Part shown: positions 21,972 through 33,073 of the stretch, one piece after another | How the letters are laid out: every line of letters starts with the position of its first letter | Position numbering within the stretch: position 1 is the first letter of the stretch | Assembly: GCA_030407005.1 (NCBI GenBank) | Contig: JAUDYN010000004.1 | Span: 1,984,001-2,048,000 of the forward strand | DNA: 64,000 nucleotides | Direction: 5' to 3' | From: Desarmillaria ectypa | Taxonomy: Eukaryota; Basidiomycota; Agaricomycetes; Agaricales; Physalacriaceae | Notes under the pieces: model-generated | Database searches by the model: none | What the model saw: only the letters and a program-made list of their open reading frames with translations | What the model was told of the DNA's origin: nothing | Position numbers and translations under genes: made by a program

Positions 21972-24900
21972 ATGTACAGTATACTGAGGCTGATCTCTTT
22001 CTTTCTCTTCTTTGCCTACGTGCAAGCCTTGGACTGGATCGCGACGCCCTTCAATCCACCATCTGTTCCTCTTGCCGTGAGAACACCGTACCTCTCGGCG
22101 TGGCTTCCTCAAGGATCCGGTGCCGCTCTCAATGATGTTTGGCCAACGTTCTGGACAGGTTCTGTACGAAACCAAGTATCCTACTTTTTGTAGCCTAACA
22201 ACAAGCCTCTAGATCCTTGGCTGGGCCGGTTTTGTCAAAGTTGATGGAACCGCGTATAGTTTCCTTGGAAGCGCCTCCGTTCCCGGTGCGATCTTTCAGA
22301 AAGCTACCCAAACGAGGTTTAGTGTAAGTGAATGGGACATGACTCAGAGTATCTTGTAATGTTTGTGCTTCATAATAGTTCACATCTACGCAAAGCACTT
22401 TTGTCCTGTCGGCTGGATCCGTGGAACTCACTGTATCGTTCTTAAGCCCGGTGGATGTAAGTATACTTTTCCATAAAAGTTGAACGACACACTCCATGTT
22501 TAACTATTCGGAAGGCGACAGATCTTGTAAAACAATCGATCCCATTCGCATACATGACCGTTTCCGCCGCTTCGATAGATGGTGCTGGACACTCGGTTCA
22601 AGTATATACTGATATAAGCGCTGAATGGGTTTCGGGAGACACATCGCTCACAGCTAACTGGACTACCTCTACCGGGAGCGTCGTCACTCACCAGGTTCAG
22701 CTGACCGATCCATCAGTATTCTCAGAGTTCAGCGATCATACGCAGTGTAAGTTAGCACTGTATACTATGTTTTCTCTGCACGGTTGATCACGAACTCTGG
22801 ATAGATGGATCAGCTTTTTACTCCACCATCAGCGTGTGTTTTCATATCGTTGCTATCCTGGTTGACATCATCTGACGTTATTGGGTAGACCGATCGTACA
22901 ACGTATCAAACGGGAGCTGATGTCACAGTTCGTGCGCAGTTCATCAACAATGGTATTCTACCCAACACCCAGGACGCGAATTTCCGTGCAGTCAGCAACA
23001 ACTGGCCTGTTTTCGCCCTGGCTAGCGACCTTGGTTCCGTTTCTAGTTCAACGGGACCATTGGTCTTTGCTATCGGTCATATTCGCGATCCTGCGATTAG
23101 TTATATCGTCGCAAATAACGGGCGTCAGGACAGAAACCTCTATTTCTGGAGCCAGTATCCCGACGCTGTTAGCCTAGTGCGTATTCTTCCGTCATTGTTT
23201 ATTGAATGATCTTGACGTCTATTCCTCAGATAGAAGCGTTCCTTCAAGGTTACCGAGACGCCCTGTCCCAAGCAAGCAATTTTGATTCTCAGGTTGAAAG
23301 CGATGCTTCTGCAATATCGGAAGACTACGCAGGGATCGTTGCATTGTCTATCCGGCAAGCTATGGGCTCAATGGAAGTGACTATTTCTAAGAATGCGGAT
23401 GGATCATGGAATACGGACGACGTTTTAGTATTTATGAAGGGTGAGTGTTTGTACATTGATAATCTAATTTCTACTCAAGTTTCTCCATAGAAATCTCCAG
23501 CGATGGAGTAAGTTGACTGGTTGTGTTAAGTTCTATAATCCCTTCTCTGAAAGATTTCTGTCGTAGAACGTCAACACGGTAGATGTCATATTCCCAGCGT
23601 GGCCTGTACTGCTATACACAAACCCGATACTTGGAAAGCACTTACTGGAAGTGCTATTCCGGTATCAGGCAACGGGTCAGTATCCCAATGCTTGGAGTGT
23701 TCATGATATCGGTAGGGGAAGAATTTTGTTTCGTGCCTTCGTAACTATAAAGCTTCCCTTTAGGTTCATCTTATCCAAAAGCATACGGGCATAATGATGG
23801 CCGCGACGAACCCATGCCTGTGGAAGGTGAGACTCATCTCCTTATTCTTAAAGCTAGCTTTGGAAAACTCGCTTTAAACATAGAGAGTGGAAACATGCTC
23901 ATCATGTCTCTGAGCTACGCACAACGAACGGGGGATAATTCACACCTCATCACATACGTATGCTTTTTTTTCTCTTCGTATAGTATGCACATCATTCAAA
24001 GCATGTTGGCAGTCTGATCTACTCGACCAATGGACCCAATTCTTGATCATGGACGCACTCATTCCCGCCAATCAGATCAGCACCGACGACTTTGCAGGAT
24101 CTCTCGAGAATCAAACCAACCTGGCTATCAAAGGTATTATTGGAATTAGGGCTATGGCTAAAATTGCATCCATGTTGGACGACACAGCTAAAAGCGACAA
24201 CTATACTGTATAGCATATTCATCATACTCGACATTTTGTTCTCTGACCATTTTTGTTGATTTCCAGTCAATTGCGGAAACCTACGTAACTCAATGGCAAA
24301 CACTGGCGGCTTCTGACAGCGGTGAACACTTGACTTTATCTGTAAGTTTCAACGGGTCCGAATAATTCATGATGATTGGTGCTAACTTCTCAATACATTA
24401 GTACGGCAATTCTTCAAGGTGGCTAAGGACACTTCATTTGAGCTTGGCAAATGCTAATGACTGTTGATAGTTGGGGTTTGTCATATAACCTATACGCCGA
24501 TAAATTACTAGGATTGAACTTGTTCCCGACGTCGATTTATGAAACACGTATGTACCCTCTTTCTTTCTCCTCGCAGTTGGCGTAAAATCCTATATCCAGA
24601 AACTGCCTGGTACAAAACGGTGACAGGTGCGATCGTCGTCTCATTGACAAGCAGTTACATATTCACGTAGCAATTTGAACAGAACCTTTCGGAGTACCAC
24701 TAGACACAAGGTTTTTCCATTTCGTTTTCAGTTGAATGAGCGCTGATAGTCCCTGCAGGCATACCTACACCAAGTCAGGTTCGTAGCAATTCCATAGGTG
24801 GAATCGGGATAATAAATAGTGGCCAGATTGGGAGATCTGGACGAGCGCTTTCATGACTGATAATGAAACACGCGATATATTTATCTCGGCGGTAAAGAGC

Positions 24901-25112
24901 TGGGCATCGGACGGACGAAGTTCACAGCCGCTGGGAGACTGGTATGAAACAGTCAACGGTAACCCTGAAGGGTTCAGAGCAAGACCCGTCGTTGGGGGAC
25001 ATCGTAAGTATCAATAAGCTCGGTCTTTTTTGATGTACTGATTGTGGCGTTAGTTGCCTTCGCAAGTATCTTTACAGCGATCACCTGTAGCAGCGCTGAC
25101 GTATTTTATTAG
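21972..25112 (+). CDS. Glutaminase A-family secreted protein, soluble paralog
   Basis: Second GtaA-type protein. MYSILRLISFFLFFAYVQA is the signal peptide; then PPSVPLAVRTPYLSAWLPQG, ILGWAGFVKVDGTAYSFLG, FTSTQSTFVLSAGSVELTVS and DLVKQSIPFAYMTVSAASID. The core has GHIRDPAISYIV, QDRNLYFWSQYPDAVSL, DYAGIVALSIRQAMGSMEVT, SWNTDDVLVFMK, NTVDVIFPAWPVLLYTNPIL, WSVHDIG, GHNDGRDEPMPVE, NMLIMSLSYAQRTGDNSHL, WGLSYNLYADKLLGLNLFP, FGVPLDTR and FRARPVVGGH. Every junction I checked splices in frame with GT-AG introns, so this copy looks intact, unlike the paralog. After GGH it ends LAFASIFTAITCSSADVFY with a TAG at 25110-25112 and no GPI tail. About 690-700 residues. Activity on glutamine is assumed from the family and unproven here. 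Confidence 0.88.
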
Positions 25113-25374
25113 CTGGTGCTTTGAAGCCTCGCGACTGCCGATATACCCGTAACATTTGAACGTCCAAATCAGTAGGAAAATAGAGACATAAGATACAGAA
25201 AATATGACGATACCAATCACTGAGAATACACACGTTGGCGACGATTACGACGATTGAAACCGCCAGTGGATCCACTTTGACCATTTGTGGTGGATGCGGA
25301 TGCATCATCGCCATTTACGGCTGGGGTCTTTCTGACAGTAAATGAACCGCTAGCCACTGCCGGAGTCTGGCTGG

Positions 25375-27685
25375 CTATAGATGGACCGCGCCAGAGGAAC
25401 TCTCCACGGTAGAATAACCTCCGGCATTGGGACCCTGATCTGCTAGACCATCATTTACATTTGTGTCTTCGCCCGTCTCACTGGTGGTATCCCCGCTAGT
25501 GCCTCCGGTCTCTCCAGAAGCACCACCGGATGTTTGAGAATTTGAGGACGACGATTTCGGCGAAATCCCCATCCCTTTCCTTGCTGCATTCGTCAGCGCC
25601 CAGTCTTTCGTATCTCCATTCATATCCCACATATTTGTTCCAAGCATACCGGATTTTTTGACAAATTGGCCTTTGAGCATAATCGACTGAGGGTCATCAT
25701 ATGAGACGACTTGGCCGGCGGTTTCCGAGCGCAAGAATGGAGTACTAGAACATTTGTCCCAGAGCCGTGTGAATCCCTCGGCTCCTTTGTAGTCGGATGT
25801 CAGAGCGCCTTGCTTGACGAGGTTTTTAAACATGATCATGTTCTTGCCGCCTTGATCAGGAGTAAGGGCTGCGCCACCACCGGTACCAGTCTTGTCCGAG
25901 TCGCCCGTACCGCTAGTACTATCTTCAACGGTGTCGCCAAGGCCCTCGTCGCTGCTGGTGGTATCATCAGTGCCCCCATCAGTGATGTTCGCAGCATCCC
26001 CATCTGTCCTAGACGGTATATCTTGACTGGCAACATCCTCCTCCCTACCATCAGTCGAGACAGACGGGGAAGCAGAATAAGCGGCAGTGCTAGCAGCACT
26101 AGTACCAGGTGCTGCGCCCGTAGGAGCACTTGTAAGCACGCCCGCAGAGGCGCCAGTTCCTGTACCGGTAGCACCGGCTCCCCTTTTATCCGAACGGTTA
26201 TTACGAATGACCAACTCTTTCGCCGCGGACTTTGAGATATATCCATACGACGCGATCCCGAGGACAATCTGATTAGCCCGGAAGCCTGCTGATGTCCAGG
26301 CTCTGAGGCCTCCTTTTGCATTGGCGTTGGGCCGTTTGGCGCTCGAGCAGCTACCCAAAGGTGCATTGGGGCCTGGCGTTGAAGATGCTAAAGTGTGTCT
26401 TAGTGATTGGGTTCATTCAGAGTCAAAAGATAAATCTCTCACACAACGAAACATCATAGTTCATAATCGTAACCCAATCCAGAACCTTGGCAAATTTAGA
26501 CATATCTCTCATAGGTTGTCCATCGTCACCAACAAAGGTGGTAGGCTGGACAGCAGCACTAATTTTTGCACCAGACGGTAGTGTTTTACGAAGGAGTTGC
26601 AAAAAGGTGAGGAGGTTGGCTGAATCATCTTTTTGGAAGGCGGAGGACTCTCCCGCTTGTCCAGGATACTCCCAGTCGATGTCAATGCCATCAAGGTTGT
26701 ATTTCCTGTACAAGGAAAGCATACTTTTGGCCAGCGAGCTCCTACCTTGTCCGGAGGAGACAATCTTGGAGAAATCTCTACCAATCCCATAAACGAAAGG
26801 ATTCACAAAATGAAAACGCGACACTTACTTGCTACCAGTCCACCCACCGACACTAAGTTTAACTTTTGTATTGGCTGCATGTGCAGCCTTGACCAGATCA
26901 TTGAAAAGCTTCGTCTCCGAGGGTTCATCCTGGAAGCCGACACTACCGCTCGAACTAGGAATAGCGAAGGCGAAATCAATCCAATCAAACACTTTAAAAT
27001 CGAGTTGTTCGGGGGTGAGTCCAGCCCAGTCGGGGAAATAAGCCATTGCAAGGGGTCCTTGTTTTGAGCCAGAGTGGCCGGTACTAGACTCTCCTCCTCT
27101 AGTACCATCGCCGTCGTCTATATCAGAATCGCTGACCGGTGGTTCATTGCTTGTGGATTCATCATCACTGACGGTTGAATTGTCGCTTGCACCTGCATCG
27201 TCGTCATCGGTCTCGTCACCACCAGAGGTGGAGTGATCTTGAGCACCCCCACTAGCCGTTCCTGGTGCTTCAGAATCGGCGCCCGTTGCACCTGGAGTGC
27301 CAGCAGCAGAGGTACCAGTGCTGGTAGGGATACCGTTGAGAGTAATATCTCCTCCAGCGGTAGGAACACCAGCAGTAGCGCCAGCACTGGTATTGGAAGG
27401 GGTAGTAATAGCTTGATCATTAGCTCCTGGGACTTGTCTTTCTGCTACTGCGGAAGAAAACATTCAGTCGGAAAACACCAGCGGAGCGGATGACAACGCA
27501 CCTTTCGACATCGTTGATCCAAAACCCGGGGGTGATATAAGGAGTACAACGCCGGCATCAGCACGCTCATAGACATCTGCAGGCCCAGGGTCTGATGGAA
27601 GAGGGGCCGTCCAGACCTGGACGAGGCCGCAAGCAAGCAAAAGGGGGGAAAGTCGAAGGGGAATTCGTTTTCGGGTCATAATCAT
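25375..27685 (-). CDS. GH18 chitinase B with low-complexity insertions
   Basis: Paralog of chitinase A. First ATG of the frame is 27685 (MIMTRKRIPLRLSPLLLACG), a signal peptide. An intron (GTGCGT donor) joins SK to VAERQVPGANDQAITTP. About 130 residues of Gly/Ser/Thr/Asp-rich linker precede the barrel: GPLAMAYFPDWAGLTPEQLD, FDWIDFAFAIPSSSG, NTKVKLSVGGWTGSK, and the intact catalytic NLDGIDIDWEYPGQAGESS. Then VLDWVTIMNYDV, NQIVLGIASYGYISKSAAKE, FLRSETAGQVVSYDDPQSI and MLGTNMWDMNGDTKDWALT. Unlike A, about 110 low-complexity residues are inserted in the barrel at roughly 25840-26178. The C-terminus has a further Ser/Thr/Gly tail. A stop lies at 25375; a weak 37-nt intron could add an exon ending RRNRRQRVYSQ at 25218, which I cannot decide. 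Confidence 0.88.
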
Positions 27686-27710
27686 TGAAGTCTTTCGTAG
27701 GAGGTAACGC

Positions 27711-27789
27711 CACCAGGGCGAAGAGAAAGCAAGGAGCACCACCAGGGTGAATGGAAACAACACCACTAGGGCAAAAGAATGGAAACACA
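27711..27789. repeat. Imperfect tandem motif in chitinase B leader
   Basis: Three irregular units of about 24-29 bp begin CACCAGGGC, CACCACCAGGGTG and CACCACTAGGGC. Two of them continue into AATGGAAACA. They lie 26-105 bp upstream of the chitinase B ATG, probably in its 5' leader. Confidence 0.4.
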
Positions 27790-28243
27790 ACCTGGGTGTT
27801 GAGCTGGTTTTGAGAAAATCTGGAATTCCGAATGGAATAGCTATGAGTCTTATATAGCCATGAAGGTAACAATTATCATAGCCGCCATGTCCGGTGGATC
27901 ACGTGGACGTGACATAGCCCGTTGTGGAGGACGTGGATGGGTTTCCGTTCCGTGTCGCATGGAGAATCAGGACGACGGAGCATTGTCAAATTATAGAACT
28001 CAAGACCACACCTCAGTCAGGAGAGAAGAAGCGGAACGGGAGTGATGATTGTTATTAGTGAGTCTGTTCGTTGGCCATCACGTCGATCCCGGGCAAACAG
28101 CTAAATTGACTTTGACGACAGTGGAATCTGAAGTCCACGAATGTTTCGATATCTATACCTGCCGAATGTCACAGAACGTAGCAATGAGGATACTGGGTGT
28201 CTGATGGTGCCAAAACGCGACAGACTATGGCAATGCAGGTCAC

Positions 28244-28261
28244 GGTCGGAAACTTCCGACC
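28244..28261. promoter_or_regulatory. Perfect palindrome with CGG-N6-CCG core
   Basis: GGTCGGAA and TTCCGACC flank AC, an 18-bp perfect inverted repeat. The CGG at 47-49 and CCG at 56-58 of the 282xx block are six bases apart, the spacing of Ppr1/UaY-type Zn2Cys6 binuclear-cluster sites. It lies about 560 bp upstream of the chitinase B start. Confidence 0.4.
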
Positions 28262-28294
28262 TTGTTTGGCGTTGAAGTCGATCTGCCAAACAAG
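28261..28294. repeat. Perfect 10-bp inverted repeat
   Basis: CTTGTTTGGC at 28261-28270 and GCCAAACAAG at 28285-28294 are exact reverse complements around a 14-base loop. It abuts the palindrome at 28244-28261. Confidence 0.55.
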
Positions 28295-28449
28295 CGTAAA
28301 TGGATGACGGTCCGACGCTTCCCGCGTCAAGTACCCCGGGCCGCCCATGCTTGAGTTTCCAGATAGCTGACAAGATGCATGGTGGACTAAGAGCATACCA
28401 TTAGCCGACGTAATTTTTTTCTCTTAGCGAGGACCGACATTTAACGTTG

Positions 28450-28468
28450 CAGCCTAGGTACTAGGCTG
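28450..28468. repeat. Palindrome CAGCCTAG-GTA-CTAGGCTG
   Basis: Eight-base perfect arms around a 3-base centre. Isolated, with no gene nearby to explain it; could be a dimeric protein site or chance. Confidence 0.4.
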
Positions 28469-29289
28469 TTTGCTTCCGATCCTCACTGCAAGCTTTCCTT
28501 CGCTGTCGTACCGCCGACGTTTCCCAACTATAACAGACATATTTAAATATTTTAAACACTTTTTGACACACGGCCCAAGTTAGCACCTACGGTCGTATTT
28601 GATTACACTGACGCCAGTGCAATCTCCGGGTGAAATATTCCCACAGATGGTCATGCATCCTCCATCATCAGCATCAACATCTTCAGATCCGCTCACTAGG
28701 CCGCTTCTTCAATATCAGTTGACTCAGACCCAGTAAGGCACCCGGAGCATACCCGCCATTGTGCTTGTATCACTGGCATTGTTGTCCAAACGAGGTTGGT
28801 AAATATATAATTATGCTATGGAGTGTACTTGGTATTTGGTACTGACCCTAGCATTTTTGTGACAGATGGGAATATGTGCCGCGTTCGTCAGCAACACAAG
28901 CGACAAGAACAGATGCATTGATATCACCCTTCCCAACTTGAGGCAGTGGATCGGTTGTAATAGCTTACAGGGGCCTCGCCGCGAATTCGACGCGTCGATT
29001 TTCTTTTCATCATCTTCGGATTCGCGAAACCATCGAACATTTTGAATTTTCCATACTACCCATCTTACACCCGCTCTTCACTAAGTTACCGACGTCTTCT
29101 TCACAGTCGAGACCCCAAGGGGAACAAAAAGACCGGATCCGTTTCTTCATCCGCCTTATCCAACTGGAGCATGGATCCGATAACTCTGCACGTAGTGTGA
29201 ATCGTTCCGGATTCCTAGTCTATCTCGACCGCTCTCAACTATACACGTGGTATCTTTAACGCGTTCCATGCTCACCAATCAGACTGGGA

Positions 29290-29598
29290 ATGAATTTTCT
29301 CGTCAACTTAGCTGCGCGCCAATCTGTCAATGATAAGATCAACTTGGGATATTCTACAAATCTTCAGCGGAACTCCTATGTATGCGGTAGACAAGCTCCG
29401 CGAAGTGAAGACGCGGATCTTTTTACTTACCTCACTTATATCATTGACGTATGGTGGGAGAAGGATGCGGAACTGGCGCCGATATATATTATTTCTTTAA
29501 AGCCCAAGTTTACGGCTGGAGTGAGTAGCATTAAATGGATGTCGAACAAGTTCGAGTATAAAGGTCAACGACAGTATGCGGTGGATTGCAAAGGATAG
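29290..29598 (+). CDS. Doubtful hypothetical ORF
   Basis: A 102-codon ORF with a true ATG (MNFLVNLAARQSVNDKINLG) and a moderately natural composition, ending QRQYAVDCKG. I recognise no domain. Upstream, 28980-29215 holds another open stretch after an acceptor-like TTACAG, so this could be the last exon of an undetected gene, or noise. Confidence 0.2.
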   Translation: MNFLVNLAARQSVNDKINLGYSTNLQRNSYVCGRQAPRSEDADLFTYLTYIIDVWWEKDAELAPIYIISLKPKFTAGVSSIKWMSNKFEYKGQRQYAVDCKG

Positions 29599-29785
29599 CA
29601 AGTACAATACATGGAATAAATGAGTACAAGGAGCGATGTGAGCGGCAACTAACAAGACAACAAGCAAGAATAGGTATGGAATAAAGTAAAAGTGAGGTTG
29701 AGAAACGAGAATGTAAGGTATATTATACCAAGTGGAATACGAAGGAGCGATTAAAGTAACATGATAGAATGGATGTCAATGGTGG

Positions 29786-30571
29786 TTACACGGCACACGC
29801 TGAGCGTGGCAGTGTATGCGCGTTTCGCGACTTGAAAAACTTGAAACAAGTCATGCCGACTGTTGAGGGAGCCTGGACATGACGTTTCTGGGGAACAACT
29901 CGCGGTGGAGGTGTTGTTGCTATTGGAGAGATAGAATCAAGATCAGGGAGATAGATGGGAGTGACGATGGGTGACGGTGGTGAATGAATAACGGGCTTTT
30001 TATCCGTAGGGTTGAGTACAAACGCCGGAATAGGTGGTACTGGTGGTGGTGGACTGGCCAACTTAGGGCTCGCTGGAGGAGAGCGGTAAGGTATGGCAAC
30101 GGAGAGCGAGCGACGATGAGTAGGCCGGAAGCTGGGTGAGCGTGGCGGCGGGGAAGAGGAAGGCAGTGAGCGGGGGGTAGTCGGCTCTCGGACCGGCTTG
30201 AGTGAGCTCTTTGAGGGTGTCTTTGATAGCGCTGAGCGCGCCTTTTGGGTCAGGCTATCGCAGGAACGGGCAGTGAGGCGCTCACCCTGGATGGGGCGGA
30301 GATGGCGGCGGGGCGGCGGTCCGAGAGGCGTGTACGCTATGTCAGGCGATGGCAAGCGAGGCGGGGGAGTGTTAGGACGGTATGAGGAAGTCATTGAAAA
30401 TCGAGTGAGAAGGCGGGGATCGATTGGTTGTTGGCATTGGGGTCTTAACTTTTCTTTTTTATACAACTGGTTTCGTCCAAAAGCTCCGTTACGTATCCGA
30501 CGATAAATGAAACAACATATTCCAAATCGGGTATTGCTTTCGCCCGGATCGTACAAATAAGGTAATCCCAT
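29786..30571 (-). CDS. Pro/Ser-rich hypothetical protein
   Basis: Unrecognised, low-complexity protein. ATGs are available at 30571 (MGLPYLYDPGES) and 30394 (MTSSYRPNTPPPRLPSPDIA); the second fits the composition better and gives 203 residues. The body is Pro/Ser/Arg-rich with many SP and TP sites (SLPSSSPPPRSPSFRPTHRR, SPPASPKLASPPPPVPP), suggesting an intrinsically disordered phosphoprotein. The C-terminus (MTCFKFFKSRNAHTLPRSA) contains cysteines but no CaaX box. The ORF has no in-frame intron and is the only long frame in its area. Confidence 0.5.
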   Translation of the reverse strand: MGLPYLYDPGESNTRFGICCFIYRRIRNGAFGRNQLYKKEKLRPQCQQPIDPRLLTRFSMTSSYRPNTPPPRLPSPDIAYTPLGPPPRRHLRPIQGERLTARSCDSLTQKARSALSKTPSKSSLKPVREPTTPRSLPSSSPPPRSPSFRPTHRRSLSVAIPYRSPPASPKLASPPPPVPPIPAFVLNPTDKKPVIHSPPSPIVTPIYLPDLDSISPIATTPPPRVVPQKRHVQAPSTVGMTCFKFFKSRNAHTLPRSACAV

Positions 30572-32460
30572 ATCGGGTTTGAAGATCTCGACATCGACCA
30601 CTACTAGTAGCCTTGGCTTGGCTTGATTTTATCTCTTCAAATTAAACGTCAGTCCTGCCATTTATTAACGTCTCTATACTTTGCATGACTCCCCCATTGT
30701 TCAAATATTGACCGTCAAGATATATAGGTTCCCACACAGAGTCACAGCCTCCGAATGGCACAAATAAGCTGCGATCTTCTATTATTCGGGTCACTTTCTC
30801 CAGGCTAGTCGTGTCATCCGCTCACTTCGGGATAATCGTTGCGACAGATATCCCTCCATGTCCTACCCATTTTCTACTGCGAACCCGCCTCCCAGTATCC
30901 CCCTCAGTTTATCTTTTTCACCTTCTTTTCTTGATCTCTCAGCGCCTGTCCTCGTCTCCCACACCTATCTCGGCCTTCTTCTGCTAAAAACTCCACGTTT
31001 TTCTTGCGCAGATCGCACCTTGCCTCGAGGTTGCCTTCCTTTGGCAGCTCCTTCAATTTCTCGTAATCTCTAATTTGACGCGCTTATCAGCGACCGTCGT
31101 AACCCAATTCCTTTTCCTCCCAAATCTCATCAAATTCACTCGGCAGTCTTGTCCTGTATAACGGCATTCCGGTTATTTACGGACGGGAACACGTCGCAAC
31201 ATGCAGGCACATGTTCACCTACGTCCCTTTCCGACCCTTTCTCGGCAGGATCCTCGGAAGGGCGTCGTTATGCTGACGACCTACTCTCGTATTGTTTTTT
31301 TGTATCTGCCCCGACGTCAGCCTTTTGCTTCCCGTCATGGTTACTGCTACCCTCATTCAATACAGGTCAACTATTTTCTGCACCTGCTCATTGTCTCTGT
31401 TGCCTTCTTCGTCTTTCTCCTCGTGCGGGGCGTGGCCTGTTGATCTTCATAACTACTTCGCGTTCTGGAGCGCAATTACGATTCCATCGGCACTTCTTTT
31501 TCTTCTTCTTCTTCCTTTTCGTGTTGCTCACCACCGCAGCTCTGGTATGAATATTTGTCAACAATGCATTTTTCAACCTCTCGGATGCACCACCTGCTGC
31601 GCCGCTTTGCGGCTTCCGGTCGTTGTTTCCGCTTACGGAAGATTACAAGCACCTGTCAGCCTTAGTGGTTGTCGGAAAGCTCTCCTTGATGATGCATCTT
31701 GCGGTACCGGAAACTTCGCATTCCTACATACGCGATAGTCATCACCCGGTGTTCTAGACAAGAAATCCTGATGGTGTATCAATATGTCGGTGATCATTCA
31801 CATTTCCTGCCTAAATCTCTATTCCATGCATACCACAGAGAATGAGAATTTTTTTTGACACGATTCTTTGGCTGATGCAGTGCCTTCAATCCTAGAGTAC
31901 GTGTTGCCAAAGACGCTCTGCGATGAGGCCAACAGTCTAATTAATCGCACACGTACAAGTACTAGCGTAGGGGCCCAGTCAACTTCTTTCATTGCGGGCT
32001 TATCGGGGCGAGGTATCGTTCCTGTGTCGTCCAATTCAACGTCTTCCCTCACTCTATTCATTCACCCTTTGACATCCCCATTTGATTTTTCTCGCGATTG
32101 GTGGATTCGTGACGCCGACGTCAGCCAATCCGTCAGAGAAGCTTAATTCGGAAAACGGCCCGGGCTTTGGCCGTCGGTCTGTTTCCCGACGTCGGTTCAA
32201 ACTCGGGGCCAATAGCGCTCAGGCCAGGTTCAGGAGGTGGCACGCGGCGTATTGGATTGGGGGATCGTAGTTGCCGGTGGACTCAATTATCGTGGCGGTG
32301 AGTATTTTTTTTTTGAGTCTGGACAGTTGCAGGGGTTGTGGCGCCGTTCCTTCTCTTAGGAGTGAAACGTACACGCTACTTACCGGCAGAAGGTTGGCCG
32401 AATGGTCCAGACCGCGGCGGGTGGCGCTTGTTTATAATTAGGTAGGTGCGGCGGCTGAGG

Positions 32461-32461
<1 letters not shown>

Positions 32462-32502
<41 letters not shown>
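32462..32502 (+). repeat. 41-base poly-G tract
   Basis: Forty-one uninterrupted G on the plus strand, preceded by GGCTGAGGC and followed by TGAATGA. It is the only long G homopolymer in the window. Such a tract can fold as a G-quadruplex, is highly unstable, and is also a classic place for sequencing or assembly error. Confidence 0.95.
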
Positions 32503-32503
<1 letters not shown>

Positions 32504-33073
32504 GAATGATCTAGGCCCGCGCCCAGACGGCGGGTGAGAAGGGAAGAAGTTACTTGGGCGGAACGATAAAGAGGAGAGTCTGAAAAATCTATGGGGCAAT
32601 TGAAATTCCTGAATCTCAGCATATGTATTTCGTATTGGCTTGAGTTATTGAAGTCTTTAGAAATGCCAATAAATCGCCCGGAACCCGTGAAACGAGTGAG
32701 CCAAGGGATACTTTTGCGATAATTTTCAGATGGCAAACGATGTATGCCGTTGAAGCGAGCTAGTAGTACTGACTGTGGAGCAATAAATCAGCGGGTGTAT
32801 CAGGCAACCTTTGGCTACTATTTCTGTTCATGTCCATGGTGCATATGTGCTTACATCCAACAATTCAATGCATCCCGAGAGATAGTCATACCTGATGATT
32901 TCAACTATGGATCCAGGGATAATCCAACGGCCCGTAACTACGTCGTTAAACTTACTAGTAAACCGGTAGTGGTCCTCCGTCCGAGACCGCAACGAAATAG
33001 TGCTGACCTTACTCATACGCCCTGACGGCAGTGAGTCTAACGTTGCGCCCTCTTTTCGCTTCCGATTCACTAG

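Larger units (their letters stand above)
27686..29785. other. Gene-poor region upstream of chitinase B
   Basis: Over 2 kb with no gene I can support strongly. It contains the chitinase B promoter, two adjacent perfect inverted repeats (28244-28294), a third palindrome (28450-28468) and scattered splice-like signals around 28730-28975. A 102-codon ORF at 29290-29598 is listed separately. Confidence 0.45.

Noticed and set aside
25711..26235. 174-codon plus-strand ORF opposite chitinase B
   Set aside because: It is antisense to the repetitive Gly/Ser/Thr insert and owes its openness to that composition.
28647..28975. Small spliced gene MVMHPPSSASTSSDPL...
   Set aside because: Splice-like sites exist, but every join I tried gives a short peptide ending quickly in a stop and no recognisable motif.
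31149..31738. Overlapping plus-strand ORFs in the pyrimidine-rich region
   Set aside because: They lie in C/T-rich sequence with few stops, lack consistent frame, ATG and family similarity.
32380..32736. Polyproline ORF on the minus strand
   Set aside because: It starts on TTG and its proline run is just the poly-G tract read in reverse; no other support.
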